From JAJDFU01 sp964641965 (lineage in GTDB: Bacteria > Bacteroidota > Bacteroidia > Chitinophagales > Saprospiraceae), in NCBI GenBank assembly GCA_964641965.1, contig CAZXLD010000067.1, positions 1 to 16,384 of the forward strand: DNA of 16,384 bases, given 5' to 3'. Under the pieces are notes generated by a model that saw nothing but the letters and a program-made list of their open reading frames with translations, was not told the origin of the DNA and ran no database searches. The translations under genes and the position numbers were made by a program. The stretch's first letter is position 1; every line of letters starts with the position of its first letter. Positions 1 through 8,241 of this stretch are shown in pieces.

Positions 1-785
1 AGATGGCTTCCCTGGGTATTCTGATGGCCAGCATTGCCCATGAGATCAACAATCCGCTGAACTTTTCAAAGATGAGTTCAGATGCCCTGGAGACAGATTT
101 TCATTACCTGAAGCAACACGCGTTTAAGGTTCAAGAATATTTGAAGCAAGGTACTTTCAGTGCAGCCGAGCAGGCGGCCTTGGAAAACGAAATGGAGGAA
201 TTCACCAAACTCGCCCAATTGATAGATGAAGAGGTGGATGTACTAAAAGAAGGCTCTGATCGAATCTCTTCGATCGTGTCCGGACTGCTGGCATTTTCCA
301 AAGGCAAGACGGGAAGTTTTGAGCCGACCGATATTCACAAGGGCGTGGAATGGGTACTCAAGGTCTTGAAATCTCGAAATACCAGCAAAATCCGGATTGA
401 AAAAGGTTTTGATCCCAAGCTCGGGTTGGTAGACTGCCATCCAGGTCAGATCAATCAGGTTTTTCTAAACTTGCTGACCAATGCCCTGGATGCAGTGGAA
501 GTGCAGGGAGGCGAGATCCAAATCACCACCCTACGAAAAGGTGAGGAGGTGATTTGCAGCGTTAAAGACAATGGCATCGGCATGAGTCCGGAAGTGAAAG
601 ATAAAGTTTTCGATCCCTTCTTTACCACCAAAGAAAAAGGCGTTGGAACAGGTTTAGGACTATCGATATGTTTTGGGATTGTACAAGCCCATGGAGGGGA
701 AATAAAGGTCTTTAGCGAAGAAGGTAAAGGGACAGAGGTCATCATGACCTTGCCATTGAAGCAGAAAGGGAATGGTTTGAAATGA
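1..785 (+). CDS. Sensor histidine kinase, C-terminal part (5' end outside window)
   Basis: The frame is already open at base 1, and the first in-frame ATG (base 3) falls inside the HisKA helix, so this is the tail of a larger gene rather than a 260-aa protein. Seen: the H-box HEINNPLNF with phospho-acceptor His at bases 39-41, an acidic helical dimerisation stretch, an N-box (FLNLLTNALDAV), G1 DNGIGM, F-box FDPFFTTK and G2 GTGLGL. Together these are a complete HisKA dimerisation domain and HATPase_c domain. The protein ends right after the ATPase domain, with no receiver or HTH domain. The same residues surround the His in the next gene (MASLGIL-SASIAHEINN), so the two are tandem paralogues. 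By analogy the missing N-terminus may hold a sensor and a membrane helix, but that is inference. The stop is TGA at 783-785, and the next gene follows on the same strand. Confidence 0.93.
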   Translation, partial: MASLGILMASIAHEINNPLNFSKMSSDALETDFHYLKQHAFKVQEYLKQGTFSAAEQAALENEMEEFTKLAQLIDEEVDVLKEGSDRISSIVSGLLAFSKGKTGSFEPTDIHKGVEWVLKVLKSRNTSKIRIEKGFDPKLGLVDCHPGQINQVFLNLLTNALDAVEVQGGEIQITTLRKGEEVICSVKDNGIGMSPEVKDKVFDPFFTTKEKGVGTGLGLSICFGIVQAHGGEIKVFSEEGKGTEVIMTLPLKQKGNGLK

Positions 786-919
786 GGAATAGAAGACTAA
801 GTCTTGTTACGCCTCATTAAATTTTCAACATCCAAAGATTCGGGATTCTTTCACGTTATCAATCGAGTTACCCACTGATCCGTTCTTCTAAAATATTAAC
901 CACCCTTCTGTTCTTCCTC

Positions 920-3900
920 GTGACGGTCTCCGCTATTGGACAGCAGGCCGGTAGGGAGGGAGATGCCTATCGTTTCGAGCACTTCACCGTGGAAGACGGC
1001 TTGTCCAGCAATACCATTAATGTGATTTTCCAGGATAGTAAAGGCTTCCTCTGGCTGGGTACCGATAAGGGATTAAACCGATACGATGGATACCAATTCA
1101 TAGTTTACAAACATGATCCAGCGGATGAAAAAAGCCTCAGCGAAAATTTTATAGTAAGGATTCTGGAGGATGCTTCAAATAACATCTGGATAAGAACAAC
1201 GGAAGGTATTGACCGAATTGACCCAACATCTGGCCAAGTTTTCCGGATGCTTGAGTATGACCAACTCACTGAACGAAACGGCCTCTTCCTGGACCGCAAT
1301 GGAATCCTAACTATTGGCACCCCATCCGAATTAATAAAATATGATGAGGCTACAAGAACCTTTGATACGATCCCTTTTCCGGGTAGTTTTAGTCCGATTC
1401 CTGTCAGGAATATGATTCAAGATAAAAAGGGGGTGCTTTGGAAAAGTGGCTATGATGGCAATCTATACAGGTTTGACTCCATTAGTAACACCTTTGTGCT
1501 TCATCTGGAATCCGGTCAGAATAGGATCTATAACCTTCAGGAAGGTAGCAATGGCCGGCTTTGGTTTACCTTGGAGCAACGCGAACTGGTCAGATTAGAT
1601 ACATCCCGGATGATTGTGGACACTGTTTGGACATCTGATGGCCCTGATCCGTTGAATACCTTCTTGCCCGAAGGCCCCGATAGGGACTTATGGGTAGGAG
1701 GCGTAGGCTTAAATAGGATCTCCTCTCGGGAGGGGTCTGTCACGGAGTTCATTCACGATCCAAATAATCCCAAAAGCCTGAGTTCAAATATTATTCATTC
1801 CCTCTATCTGGATCGATCCGGGGTCATTTGGATTGGGACGGCAGGCGGAGGGTTGAATAAGATGATCCCTAATGGGAAAGGTTTTTTTCTTTTTCCACGA
1901 ATCCCTACGGGGCTCTCTTCTCAAATTGTACGAAATATCCAGGAAGATCAGGAAGGAAATCTCCTGGTTGGTTTTCAAAATGAAGAGGGAGCATATTATA
2001 AATGGCATTTTGAAAAATCGTCCTGGTCTACCATTCCGGTACTTTCCGGGCATGAGGAATGGGAGGTGCCATGGAAATCGGTAAAGGATTCCAGTGGCCA
2101 CATTTGGATAGGGAATAGTAGAAGCGGACTCTTCCAATTTGATCCCGTGAATAACACATCTAAATATTTTCCCTACGGCAATTGGGATTGGGAAACCGAT
2201 TATTTCCCATTAGAGTCATTATATGCAGATCGGGAGGGATATATATGGATGGGGTTTCGCCAAGGTTTAGGTGTGTCCGGGTCACCTCGAGTGCTTAGAC
2301 TTGATCCCAAAACCGGAAGAATGGACGATTCCTTTTTTCGACCCGGATCGATTTCTCCTGAGCCCAGATGGGGGCCAAGCTGTATTTATGAAGATCGTTC
2401 TGGAGTATTTTGGTTTGGGTCCTATGAAGGTCTTTTCAGAATGGAAGAGGATCATGCCAATCCCTCTTCTTATCAATTTAAATATTTCAAAGATACTACA
2501 GATCAAAGCCCTGCCTCCAATTTAATTTGTAATATTCATGAGGATCAAGCTGGAAGGCTGTGGATCGGTACATATGGCTCAGGCTTGAAGCGCTTCCATA
2601 GAGCAGAGGAACGATTTGAACGAATAGAAGGCCTTCCTGATCCCTACGTTTATGGCTTACTCGAGGATCGCGACAGCAACCTTTGGATCAGTTCCAATAA
2701 GGGCATCTATCGTTATAATCCCCAAGCTGGAACCTCCATAAACTTTACCACGGACGATGGGCTGCAGGGGAATGAATTTAATTTGCACGCCACCCATATG
2801 AGTGAGGATGGCCGCATGTTTTTTGGCGGTATGAATGGCTTGAATGCATTCTACCCGGAGGATATCCAAATGAATACGACCCCGCCTTCTGTATTTTTTA
2901 CCGATATCAAAGTATTAGGGAAGTCCATTTCGCCCTTTCGTCCAGATACCACCGGTCCGCTCGTGATCGAAGAATCTCCCGGGATCTTTTCACTGGATCT
3001 GAGTCATTCCCAGAGCGCCATTTACATTGAATTTGCCTCTTCTGATCTTTTTCAACCGGATCGTAATCAATTTGAATATCGCTTTGCGGAATCGGGTGAA
3101 GTTTGGACTGCCCTGGGCACTCAGAATAGCCTACTGTTGCCCTACCTCGCTCCGGGGCGATACGTGCTGGAATTCCGGGGGACCAATCGCGATGGGGTTT
3201 GGAGTACGGAACTCCTCTCTATCAAAATCCAAATCAAAACGCCTTGGTGGCAAACGATCTACTTTTACGGGGCCTTGGCTCTGTTGATTGGAGCCCTGGT
3301 ATGGGGGTTTGTGCTATGGCGAATTAACTTTTTCAGGCGGAACGAAAAGAAACTTCAAAGCACGGTTGAGGAACGAACCTCCTCCCTGGAAAATACCCTG
3401 ACCAACCTGCAGAAAACCCAGGCGCAATTGATACAATCGGAGAAAATGGCCTCACTGGGTATTCTCTCGGCCAGTATTGCCCACGAGATCAATAATCCGT
3501 TGAATTTTTCGAAAATGAGCTCTGATGCTTTGGCTACCGATATTCAAGAACTGAAGGAATACATTCAAAAATATCAGGAAGGCGCCCGGCACGCGAGTCT
3601 AACCAAATCGGAACAGGCTGCCTTGAGGGAAGAAACGGAAGCCTACCACAAACTCTTACAATCGATTGATGAAGGAGTAGGTTTCCTGCAGGAGGGTACA
3701 GACAGGATCTCTTTGATCGTTTCCGGATTGCTGACTTTTTCCAGGGGTACCCCCGAGCAATTTGAAATGGCCGATATCCACCAGGGGTTGGATTGGGTAG
3801 TAAACGTTTTAAAAAAGCGAAACCATAGTAACATTCGCCTGGAAAAAGATCTGGACCCTGAACTGGGCTTAATAGAATGTCATCCCGGTCAAATCAATCA

Positions 3901-4216
3901 ATTTTTCCTGAATGTACTGTCCAACGCGATGGACGCGGTTGAAGAAGAAGGAGGGGAAATCCAAATCACCACCAAGCGCGTCGGGGATGAAATCATCATT
4001 TGGGTGAAAGACGACGGAATCGGAATGCCCCCGGAAGTAAGAAGCAAAGTGTTTGATCCCTTCTTCACTACCAAGGAAGAGGGTAAAGGAACCGGCCTGG
4101 GGCTATACATCTGCTACGGCATCGTGCAGGCACATGGAGGGAAAATTGAGGTCCTCAGCGAAGAAGGGAAGGGTACGGAGGTGATCGTTCGATTGCCCAT
4201 TCACCAGGAGGGGTAA
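920..4216 (+). CDS. Membrane-bound two-propeller sensor histidine kinase (Reg_prop / Y_Y_Y / HisKA / HATPase)
   Basis: Numbering is from the GTG at 920. Residues about 15-650 contain roughly 14 repeats of the type 'EDxxGxLWIGTxxGLxRYDP', i.e. Reg_prop blades making two seven-bladed periplasmic propellers. A Y_Y_Y Ig-like domain follows (about 690-770), then one membrane helix (about 780-802), a coiled coil, and HisKA with His855 (HEINNPLNF). The HATPase has Asn1002 in the N-box, DDGIGM at 1031-1036, then FDPFFTTK and GTGLGL. It ends there. Unlike Bacteroides hybrid two-component sensors it lacks a receiver and an AraC domain, so it must signal to a separate regulator. Such propeller sensors often sense glycans, but the ligand cannot be read here. 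Start problem: the hydrophobic part of a signal peptide (ILTTLLFFLV...) lies partly upstream of 920. The frame is open back to 821 with no ATG, GTG or TTG, so initiation at CTG 875 or ATC 878 (giving MIRSSK.. or MRSSK..) is more plausible than GTG 920. Confidence 0.9.
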   Translation: MTVSAIGQQAGREGDAYRFEHFTVEDGLSSNTINVIFQDSKGFLWLGTDKGLNRYDGYQFIVYKHDPADEKSLSENFIVRILEDASNNIWIRTTEGIDRIDPTSGQVFRMLEYDQLTERNGLFLDRNGILTIGTPSELIKYDEATRTFDTIPFPGSFSPIPVRNMIQDKKGVLWKSGYDGNLYRFDSISNTFVLHLESGQNRIYNLQEGSNGRLWFTLEQRELVRLDTSRMIVDTVWTSDGPDPLNTFLPEGPDRDLWVGGVGLNRISSREGSVTEFIHDPNNPKSLSSNIIHSLYLDRSGVIWIGTAGGGLNKMIPNGKGFFLFPRIPTGLSSQIVRNIQEDQEGNLLVGFQNEEGAYYKWHFEKSSWSTIPVLSGHEEWEVPWKSVKDSSGHIWIGNSRSGLFQFDPVNNTSKYFPYGNWDWETDYFPLESLYADREGYIWMGFRQGLGVSGSPRVLRLDPKTGRMDDSFFRPGSISPEPRWGPSCIYEDRSGVFWFGSYEGLFRMEEDHANPSSYQFKYFKDTTDQSPASNLICNIHEDQAGRLWIGTYGSGLKRFHRAEERFERIEGLPDPYVYGLLEDRDSNLWISSNKGIYRYNPQAGTSINFTTDDGLQGNEFNLHATHMSEDGRMFFGGMNGLNAFYPEDIQMNTTPPSVFFTDIKVLGKSISPFRPDTTGPLVIEESPGIFSLDLSHSQSAIYIEFASSDLFQPDRNQFEYRFAESGEVWTALGTQNSLLLPYLAPGRYVLEFRGTNRDGVWSTELLSIKIQIKTPWWQTIYFYGALALLIGALVWGFVLWRINFFRRNEKKLQSTVEERTSSLENTLTNLQKTQAQLIQSEKMASLGILSASIAHEINNPLNFSKMSSDALATDIQELKEYIQKYQEGARHASLTKSEQAALREETEAYHKLLQSIDEGVGFLQEGTDRISLIVSGLLTFSRGTPEQFEMADIHQGLDWVVNVLKKRNHSNIRLEKDLDPELGLIECHPGQINQFFLNVLSNAMDAVEEEGGEIQITTKRVGDEIIIWVKDDGIGMPPEVRSKVFDPFFTTKEEGKGTGLGLYICYGIVQAHGGKIEVLSEEGKGTEVIVRLPIHQEG

Positions 4217-4245
4217 TTTCGGTGCAATAGTTATTTTGTAAGAAC

Positions 4246-4276
4246 ATCAGGAGATAAGAAAATAGGCAGATAAGAA
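4246..4276. repeat. Intergenic GATAAG-type repeat, copy 1
   Basis: The block reads ATCAGGAGATAAG, then AAA, then ATAGGCAGATAAGAA. Its 3' 15-mer (4262-4276) recurs exactly at 4617-4631 and with one mismatch at 12016-12030. The ATCAGGAGAT part recurs at 12003-12012 and is the reverse complement of the 8-bp tandem array just downstream, so the two could pair in RNA. It lies 30 bp after the kinase stop codon. Confidence 0.6.
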
Positions 4277-4310
4277 TGTTTCTTCAACAAATTGCTTAAT
4301 TTAAAAATTA

Positions 4311-4366
4311 CTGATCTCCTGATCTCCTGATCTCCTGATCTCCTGATCTCCTGATCTCCTGATCTA
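4311..4366. repeat. Octamer tandem repeat (CTGATCTC)x6 plus one variant unit
   Basis: There are six perfect copies of CTGATCTC (4311-4358) and a seventh unit CTGATCTA (4359-4366). The single-base change in the last unit supplies the TAG stop (complement of CTA, 4364-4366) of the minus-strand small gene. The array therefore sits immediately 3' of that gene and reaches into its stop codon. Each junction creates ATCTCCTGAT, the reverse complement of ATCAGGAGAT at 4246-4255. The array is of a length that could vary by slipped-strand mispairing. Confidence 0.9.
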
Positions 4367-4576
4367 CACCGGTTCCATCATATAAACCGAAAGTAAAGGC
4401 AGGTGCATTTCATAGATGGTATGAATGATCCCGGTTAATTCAGCCTGATCGCGAATCTCGCCTGACAAGGTGGTAACCCATTTATTCTTTTCCTCTTCTC
4501 TTGCATTTATGGACAGCCCCCCAAGTCGATCGGAATAATCGCTCTTTACTTTTCCGAGAACCCTTATCTGATACAT
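4364..4576 (-). CDS. Small conserved hypothetical protein (MYQIRV family, 70 aa)
   Basis: The 70-aa product begins MYQIRVLGKV and carries DRLGGLSI, TTLSGEIRDQAELTGIIHTIYEMHLPLLSV and a short tail. From memory, short unnamed bacterial proteins with this pattern (MYQIRxxG ... TTLxGxIxDQAxLxGxLxxIxxLxLPLLSV) are widespread in Bacteroidota, Cyanobacteria and Chloroflexi, and I know of no experimental function. An upstream in-frame ATG at 4618 would add 14 residues. I prefer 4576 because family members start at MYQIR and because the extra segment overlaps the GATAAG repeat at 4617-4631. There is no signal peptide, membrane helix or cysteine, so it is probably a cytosolic alpha/beta protein. It stands alone between convergent or unrelated neighbours, and its stop codon lies in the octamer array. 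Confidence 0.75.
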   Translation of the reverse strand: MYQIRVLGKVKSDYSDRLGGLSINAREEEKNKWVTTLSGEIRDQAELTGIIHTIYEMHLPLLSVYMMEPV

Positions 4577-4616
4577 GGCGGGAGAAGAAAATGTGAGATG
4601 ACCAAATCGAGATTTC

Positions 4617-4631
4617 ATAGGCAGATAAGAA
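4617..4631. repeat. GATAAG-type repeat, copy 2 (exact 15-mer of 4262-4276)
   Basis: ATAGGCAGATAAGAA is identical to 4262-4276. The two copies are direct repeats 355 bp apart that flank the small minus-strand gene and the octamer array. Confidence 0.6.
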
Positions 4632-4915
4632 ATAATACTGAAGATACATTGGGGGTTGGATTCATTCTGAATATCCTACTTTTTGTTGGTCTGCACAATT
4701 ACCCGAAAGTTGTAATTCAGTGATTTATCATATTGAAGATCCTACCGGGTGTAGGCATCACCTCAAGTGATTTCAATGTTTCGAGTTGTCCATTCTCAGT
4801 GAATTGGAACTATTTTCCATGAAACCATGCCGGAGTGCAGTCTTAAATTATGACAAGCATTCTTTGTCTGGGCGAAGATCCCGACAGTTATCGTTGGGGG
4901 AACCAATTCTCAGCA
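4632..4915. other. Intergenic region without recognised gene
   Basis: This is the 284-bp stretch between the small gene and the 3' end of the regulator gene. I find no convincing ORF, tRNA or strong terminator. A weak hairpin (GACAA/TTGTC, 4852-4868) could end the minus-strand operon but has no proper T-run. The segment around 4737-4815 stays open in one frame for about 27 codons but has no start codon and no family resemblance. Confidence 0.4.
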
Positions 4916-6742
4916 TTACTGAATATATTCTAGATTCTTTGCTTTATGGATCATTTGGGTTCGGGTTTTGACTCCGATCTTCTGGAAGATGTTGTATAGG
5001 TGTTTTTTCACGGTTTCTGTAGATATGAAAAGCATTGCGGCAATTTCCTTGTTTCGGAGTCCCTGGGCCACCAATCCAATTACTTCTTTTTCCCTTTCCG
5101 ACAGGGAGGGTGGTTTGGCAAGGTCTTTTCTGGCTCTAGCATAGCCTTCGCTATGGTTTGAGTTGAAAGGAGGTTTCGGCTTCTGGGAGGGCCCTTCGGC
5201 CGGCCAATCCACTTCGGGGGGTAAATTCATTTTCTGATACCAATCCTGATAATTTTGAACTAATGTTTTTATTTCCTCATTGGTAAATTCGGATTTTAGT
5301 TTGTTTTGGAGGATTTGCTTGAATTGATTGTGGAAGCGGAACCAGTCATTGGAATTATCCAAACGGGTAACAAAAAGATTGGATCGCATCATGCGTTGGA
5401 TAAGTTCTTCTCCCGAGAATGGCAGGTCGGTCCCTGAACCTAAAAGCAAGTCATCTATTATAGAGCGATTGAACTTCGAAAGTAAAGAAAGTTTGAGCAA
5501 GATCTCTTGGGTTTCCGGAGTCTGTTTTGACAAGATCTCGGTTAATAAATAATCGGAGATCAGGTGGAAATTATGAGTGATTTCCCCCAGAATCTTATCC
5601 GTTTGATCGGGATCTCCGATCAAAGTGGATAATAATCGAAGACCAACAATCCAACCTTCCGTTAGGCTTTCAACCCGGTTAAGGGTTTTTTGATTAAGCT
5701 CAAAACCCAATAAGCTTTTGTACAACTCAGCAATTTCTTCTTTGGTGTAACGAATATCGCCTACCCGTATTTCGTGAATACCGCCCGTAGAACGGAGGGC
5801 AGATATCTTCAGGGACGGATCCCTTCGGGTAATGATGACCAGATGAAGCCGGGGGGGAGTATACTGCAGAAGGTTATTTATTATTTTTAGGATATCCTTA
5901 TCCCCGATGAAATGGAAATTATCCAATACAATAATGATATCCTGATCGAGATTGAGTAACTCATTAGACAAGGTGTAATTGAGTTTTGTAGGATCTGGCG
6001 ACGAAGATCTTGTAAGCAGTCTACGGAGTTCCAGGAACTTACCCGGTACAATGGATTCAAGGGCTGTATATACATACCAGAAAAAAGTAGAGATCTGATT
6101 CTGGTCCTCCGTGAGGTTTATCCAGGTGGATTGCCAGGGTTCCTGTTCCAGCCATTGCGCGATCAGTATACTTTTTCCATATCCTGCCGGAGCCGATACC
6201 AGGATCATAGATTTATGTTTGTTTTCCTCTAGTCTTCTGATCAGGCGCTCCCGCAATAGAATGTCTCGTGACAGGTTGGGTTTTTGAAGAAGGGTTTTGA
6301 AAAGCGTTGGTGTTTCTTCTGTTTCCGAGTCGGGGCTCAAAGCGATGGTGGTAACTTCCGCACTGAAATACATTTGACCCTCACGAATCTTTGCAATTGC
6401 AGAAAGGAGTTCATCCGGTGCGCTCTCCTTTAAAAGATAACCGGAGGCCCCGGCTTCTACCATGTGTTGAATATATCGCTTTCCCGAATGTATGGATAGT
6501 GCCAATACATTGGTGTGCGGAGAAATGGATTTAATCTGTTGAGTCGCCTCGATTCCATTTAATTCCGGCATATTGATGTCTATGATGACCAGATTGGGCA
6601 GTAATTCGTGAACCTTTTTCACGGCTTCCAACCCGTTATTGGCTTCTCCTACGATCCAGAATTCTTCTTGCTGGTCTAGGATGGCCCGAAGGCCCTTAAG
6701 GAAAACCGGATGATCATCTACCAATAGTATGTTGTAAGGCAT
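4916..6742 (-). CDS. Response regulator with fused MalT-like STAND ATPase: REC - NTPase - LuxR HTH
   Basis: The 608-aa product reads as three parts. Residues 1-122 are a NarL-type receiver: acidic pair Asp9/Asp10, phospho-acceptor Asp55 in LVIIDINMPELNG, Ser83, Tyr102, Lys105. Residues about 150-500 resemble the ATPase core of MalT/LAL regulators. They show a lead-in of the LSRDILLRERLIRRLEE type, Walker A APAGYGKS (184-191), Walker B IIIVLDNFH (about 269-277), ITRRDP, and a winged-helix end with FRFHNQF (468-474). After a Pro-rich linker (about 505-546), residues 547-608 are a GerE/LuxR HTH (LSEREKEV ... NKEIAAMLFISTETVKKHLYNIFQKIGVKTR). The long TPR sensor domain that MalT-type proteins carry between ATPase and HTH is absent, and the N-terminal receiver seems to take its place as signal input. 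Inference: a phosphorylation-gated, ATP-dependent transcription activator. It lies 11 bp downstream of the kinase gene and is almost certainly its partner. Confidence 0.93.
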   Translation of the reverse strand: MPYNILLVDDHPVFLKGLRAILDQQEEFWIVGEANNGLEAVKKVHELLPNLVIIDINMPELNGIEATQQIKSISPHTNVLALSIHSGKRYIQHMVEAGASGYLLKESAPDELLSAIAKIREGQMYFSAEVTTIALSPDSETEETPTLFKTLLQKPNLSRDILLRERLIRRLEENKHKSMILVSAPAGYGKSILIAQWLEQEPWQSTWINLTEDQNQISTFFWYVYTALESIVPGKFLELRRLLTRSSSPDPTKLNYTLSNELLNLDQDIIIVLDNFHFIGDKDILKIINNLLQYTPPRLHLVIITRRDPSLKISALRSTGGIHEIRVGDIRYTKEEIAELYKSLLGFELNQKTLNRVESLTEGWIVGLRLLSTLIGDPDQTDKILGEITHNFHLISDYLLTEILSKQTPETQEILLKLSLLSKFNRSIIDDLLLGSGTDLPFSGEELIQRMMRSNLFVTRLDNSNDWFRFHNQFKQILQNKLKSEFTNEEIKTLVQNYQDWYQKMNLPPEVDWPAEGPSQKPKPPFNSNHSEGYARARKDLAKPPSLSEREKEVIGLVAQGLRNKEIAAMLFISTETVKKHLYNIFQKIGVKTRTQMIHKAKNLEYIQ

Positions 6743-6753
6743 TTTTTTATGCT

Positions 6754-8241
6754 TTAAGTAGACATAATCCTCGAGGGTAGTTTTTCAAGTTCCCCCTTCT
6801 TCATTGGGACCTTCAAGGAGACGACACTGCCTTCTCCTGGAGAAGATTGAATATCCATCCTTCCTCCAATATCTTTTATTCTTTCCAGGATGCTGAATAA
6901 TCCGAATCCCTTATCGCTAAATTTCGAGGATTCCAGGTTGAACTCGAAACCAACGCCATTATCCATTATTCGGATGATCAGCCCGTGTCCTGATTTTTCA
7001 AAGTGTACCTGGATCAAGCTAGCCTCTGCATGCTTGACTACATTCATTAGTAATTCTCGAATGGACCGAAATAACAACAAGCGGGTATTCTCTTCAATAG
7101 CAAATCGCTCATCAGCCCCGTCAATTTGTGTTTGTATATGATATTTCTCACCCACTTGTTCCAGCCAGTCGGAAGTAGCGGCAAAAAGACCAATATCATG
7201 CAACTGTGGGTAAGTCAGATCGAAAATAGCTGTTCGTACCGCCTGGATTCCCTTCAGACAATCCTCGGAAATATTCTTCAGTCGGCTCATTAAAACCTCT
7301 TTCTTGGTGTGTTGGTCAATGGCGGCCAATTGTAAACGGACAGAAGCAAGCAATTGCCCAACCTGATCGTGCAGATCGGTGGCGATCTTTTTGCGCTGGA
7401 TTTCCTCGGTGATCGTTAACTCGGTTACCAGGTCCTTCAGGCGTTTTTGATATTGAAATATTTCTTCACGGCTTTTAGCTTTTTGTTCCTCAGCTTTTTT
7501 TTGATCCGTAATATCCAATATGACTCCCTCGATTTGTTGGGCTCCTTCCGGGTTTTCCTGCCTTACTCGGGCATTGATCCGGACAAAAATGGAGCGGCCG
7601 TCCAGGGTATTAAGCTGGGTGATAAAATCTTTGATGAAACCGGATTCCTTTAAGGCTGAAAGGTATTGGGAGCGATCATGCTGGTTTTTCCAAAATTGAG
7701 TTGAGCGCGTGCCCGTATAGTCCTCTCCCTGGGTAAGGCCCAGCATTTTTTCAAACTCTTTATTGTAGGTCAATAAGGCTCCGTCCCAGCTGGATATATA
7801 AAACCCCTCGATCAGGTTTTCAACCACTCGTTGGAACTTTTCTTCCTTCTCGGAAACCTGGCGTTCGTATTCCATGGCTTCAATGCCTTTTTGAATGATC
7901 AGTTCCATTTGATCCTTGTCGAAGGGTTTGTTTAGGTACCAGAAAATCCCCCCCTCATTGACGGCCTCTTTCAGCGTCTCATGATCCGAATAGGCGGTTA
8001 ATAAAATGGATTTTAGTCTTGGCCTCCGGTTCCGGACGATTTTCAGGAATTCCGTGCCAGTCATCCCGGGCATACGCTGATCCGTAATCAGCAATTGGAT
8101 GTTTTCCCTTTCCAGTAGATCCAATGCCTGCTCAGCAGACTCGGCAGTGAGGATGTTGAACTTACGCCTGTACAGAAGCCGAAATGCATTGAGGTTACTT
8201 CGCTCATCATCAACATATAGAATGTTTTTTGGACTGGACAT
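6754..8241 (-). CDS. Cytoplasmic hybrid sensor kinase, REC-PAS-HisKA_3-HATPase (NarX/DesK-type core)
   Basis: I start at the ATG at 8241 (MSSPKNILYVDDE), which places the receiver strand at the N-terminus as usual. ATGs at 8247 and 8322 are possible, but the 27 extra residues do not resemble a domain. Numbering from 8241 (495 aa): receiver 1-120 with Asp11/Asp12, phospho-Asp54 (LLITDQRMPGMTG), Thr82 and Lys105; coiled coil; PAS about 135-247 (ends EGVILDITDQKKAEE); coiled coil; HisKA_3 with His291 in RKKIATDLHDQVGQ; HATPase with Asn400 (ELLMNVVKHAEA), DNGVGF at 427-432 and GFGLFSILERI. There is no signal peptide or membrane helix, so sensing must be cytosolic or through the receiver/PAS. HisKA_3 kinases pair with NarL/LuxR-type regulators, which matches the next gene. 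The N-terminal receiver may make this the middle of a phosphorelay fed by another kinase, possibly the receiver-less ones at 1-4216 (inference). Confidence 0.93.
   Translation of the reverse strand: MSSPKNILYVDDERSNLNAFRLLYRRKFNILTAESAEQALDLLERENIQLLITDQRMPGMTGTEFLKIVRNRRPRLKSILLTAYSDHETLKEAVNEGGIFWYLNKPFDKDQMELIIQKGIEAMEYERQVSEKEEKFQRVVENLIEGFYISSWDGALLTYNKEFEKMLGLTQGEDYTGTRSTQFWKNQHDRSQYLSALKESGFIKDFITQLNTLDGRSIFVRINARVRQENPEGAQQIEGVILDITDQKKAEEQKAKSREEIFQYQKRLKDLVTELTITEEIQRKKIATDLHDQVGQLLASVRLQLAAIDQHTKKEVLMSRLKNISEDCLKGIQAVRTAIFDLTYPQLHDIGLFAATSDWLEQVGEKYHIQTQIDGADERFAIEENTRLLLFRSIRELLMNVVKHAEASLIQVHFEKSGHGLIIRIMDNGVGFEFNLESSKFSDKGFGLFSILERIKDIGGRMDIQSSPGEGSVVSLKVPMKKGELEKLPSRIMST

Noticed and set aside
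920..4216. Bacteroides-type hybrid two-component system (HTCS)
   Set aside because: Propellers and the kinase are present, but the protein ends after HATPase_c, with no receiver and no AraC HTH.
4311..4366. Octamer array as a CRISPR
   Set aside because: The units are 8 bp with no spacers, and no cas genes are present.
4852..4868. Terminator for the minus-strand kinase/regulator operon
   Set aside because: Only a 5-bp stem (GACAA/TTGTC) with a broken T-tract, too weak to call.
4786..4971. 61-codon plus-strand frame
   Set aside because: It overlaps the end of the regulator gene, has no family resemblance and looks like chance.
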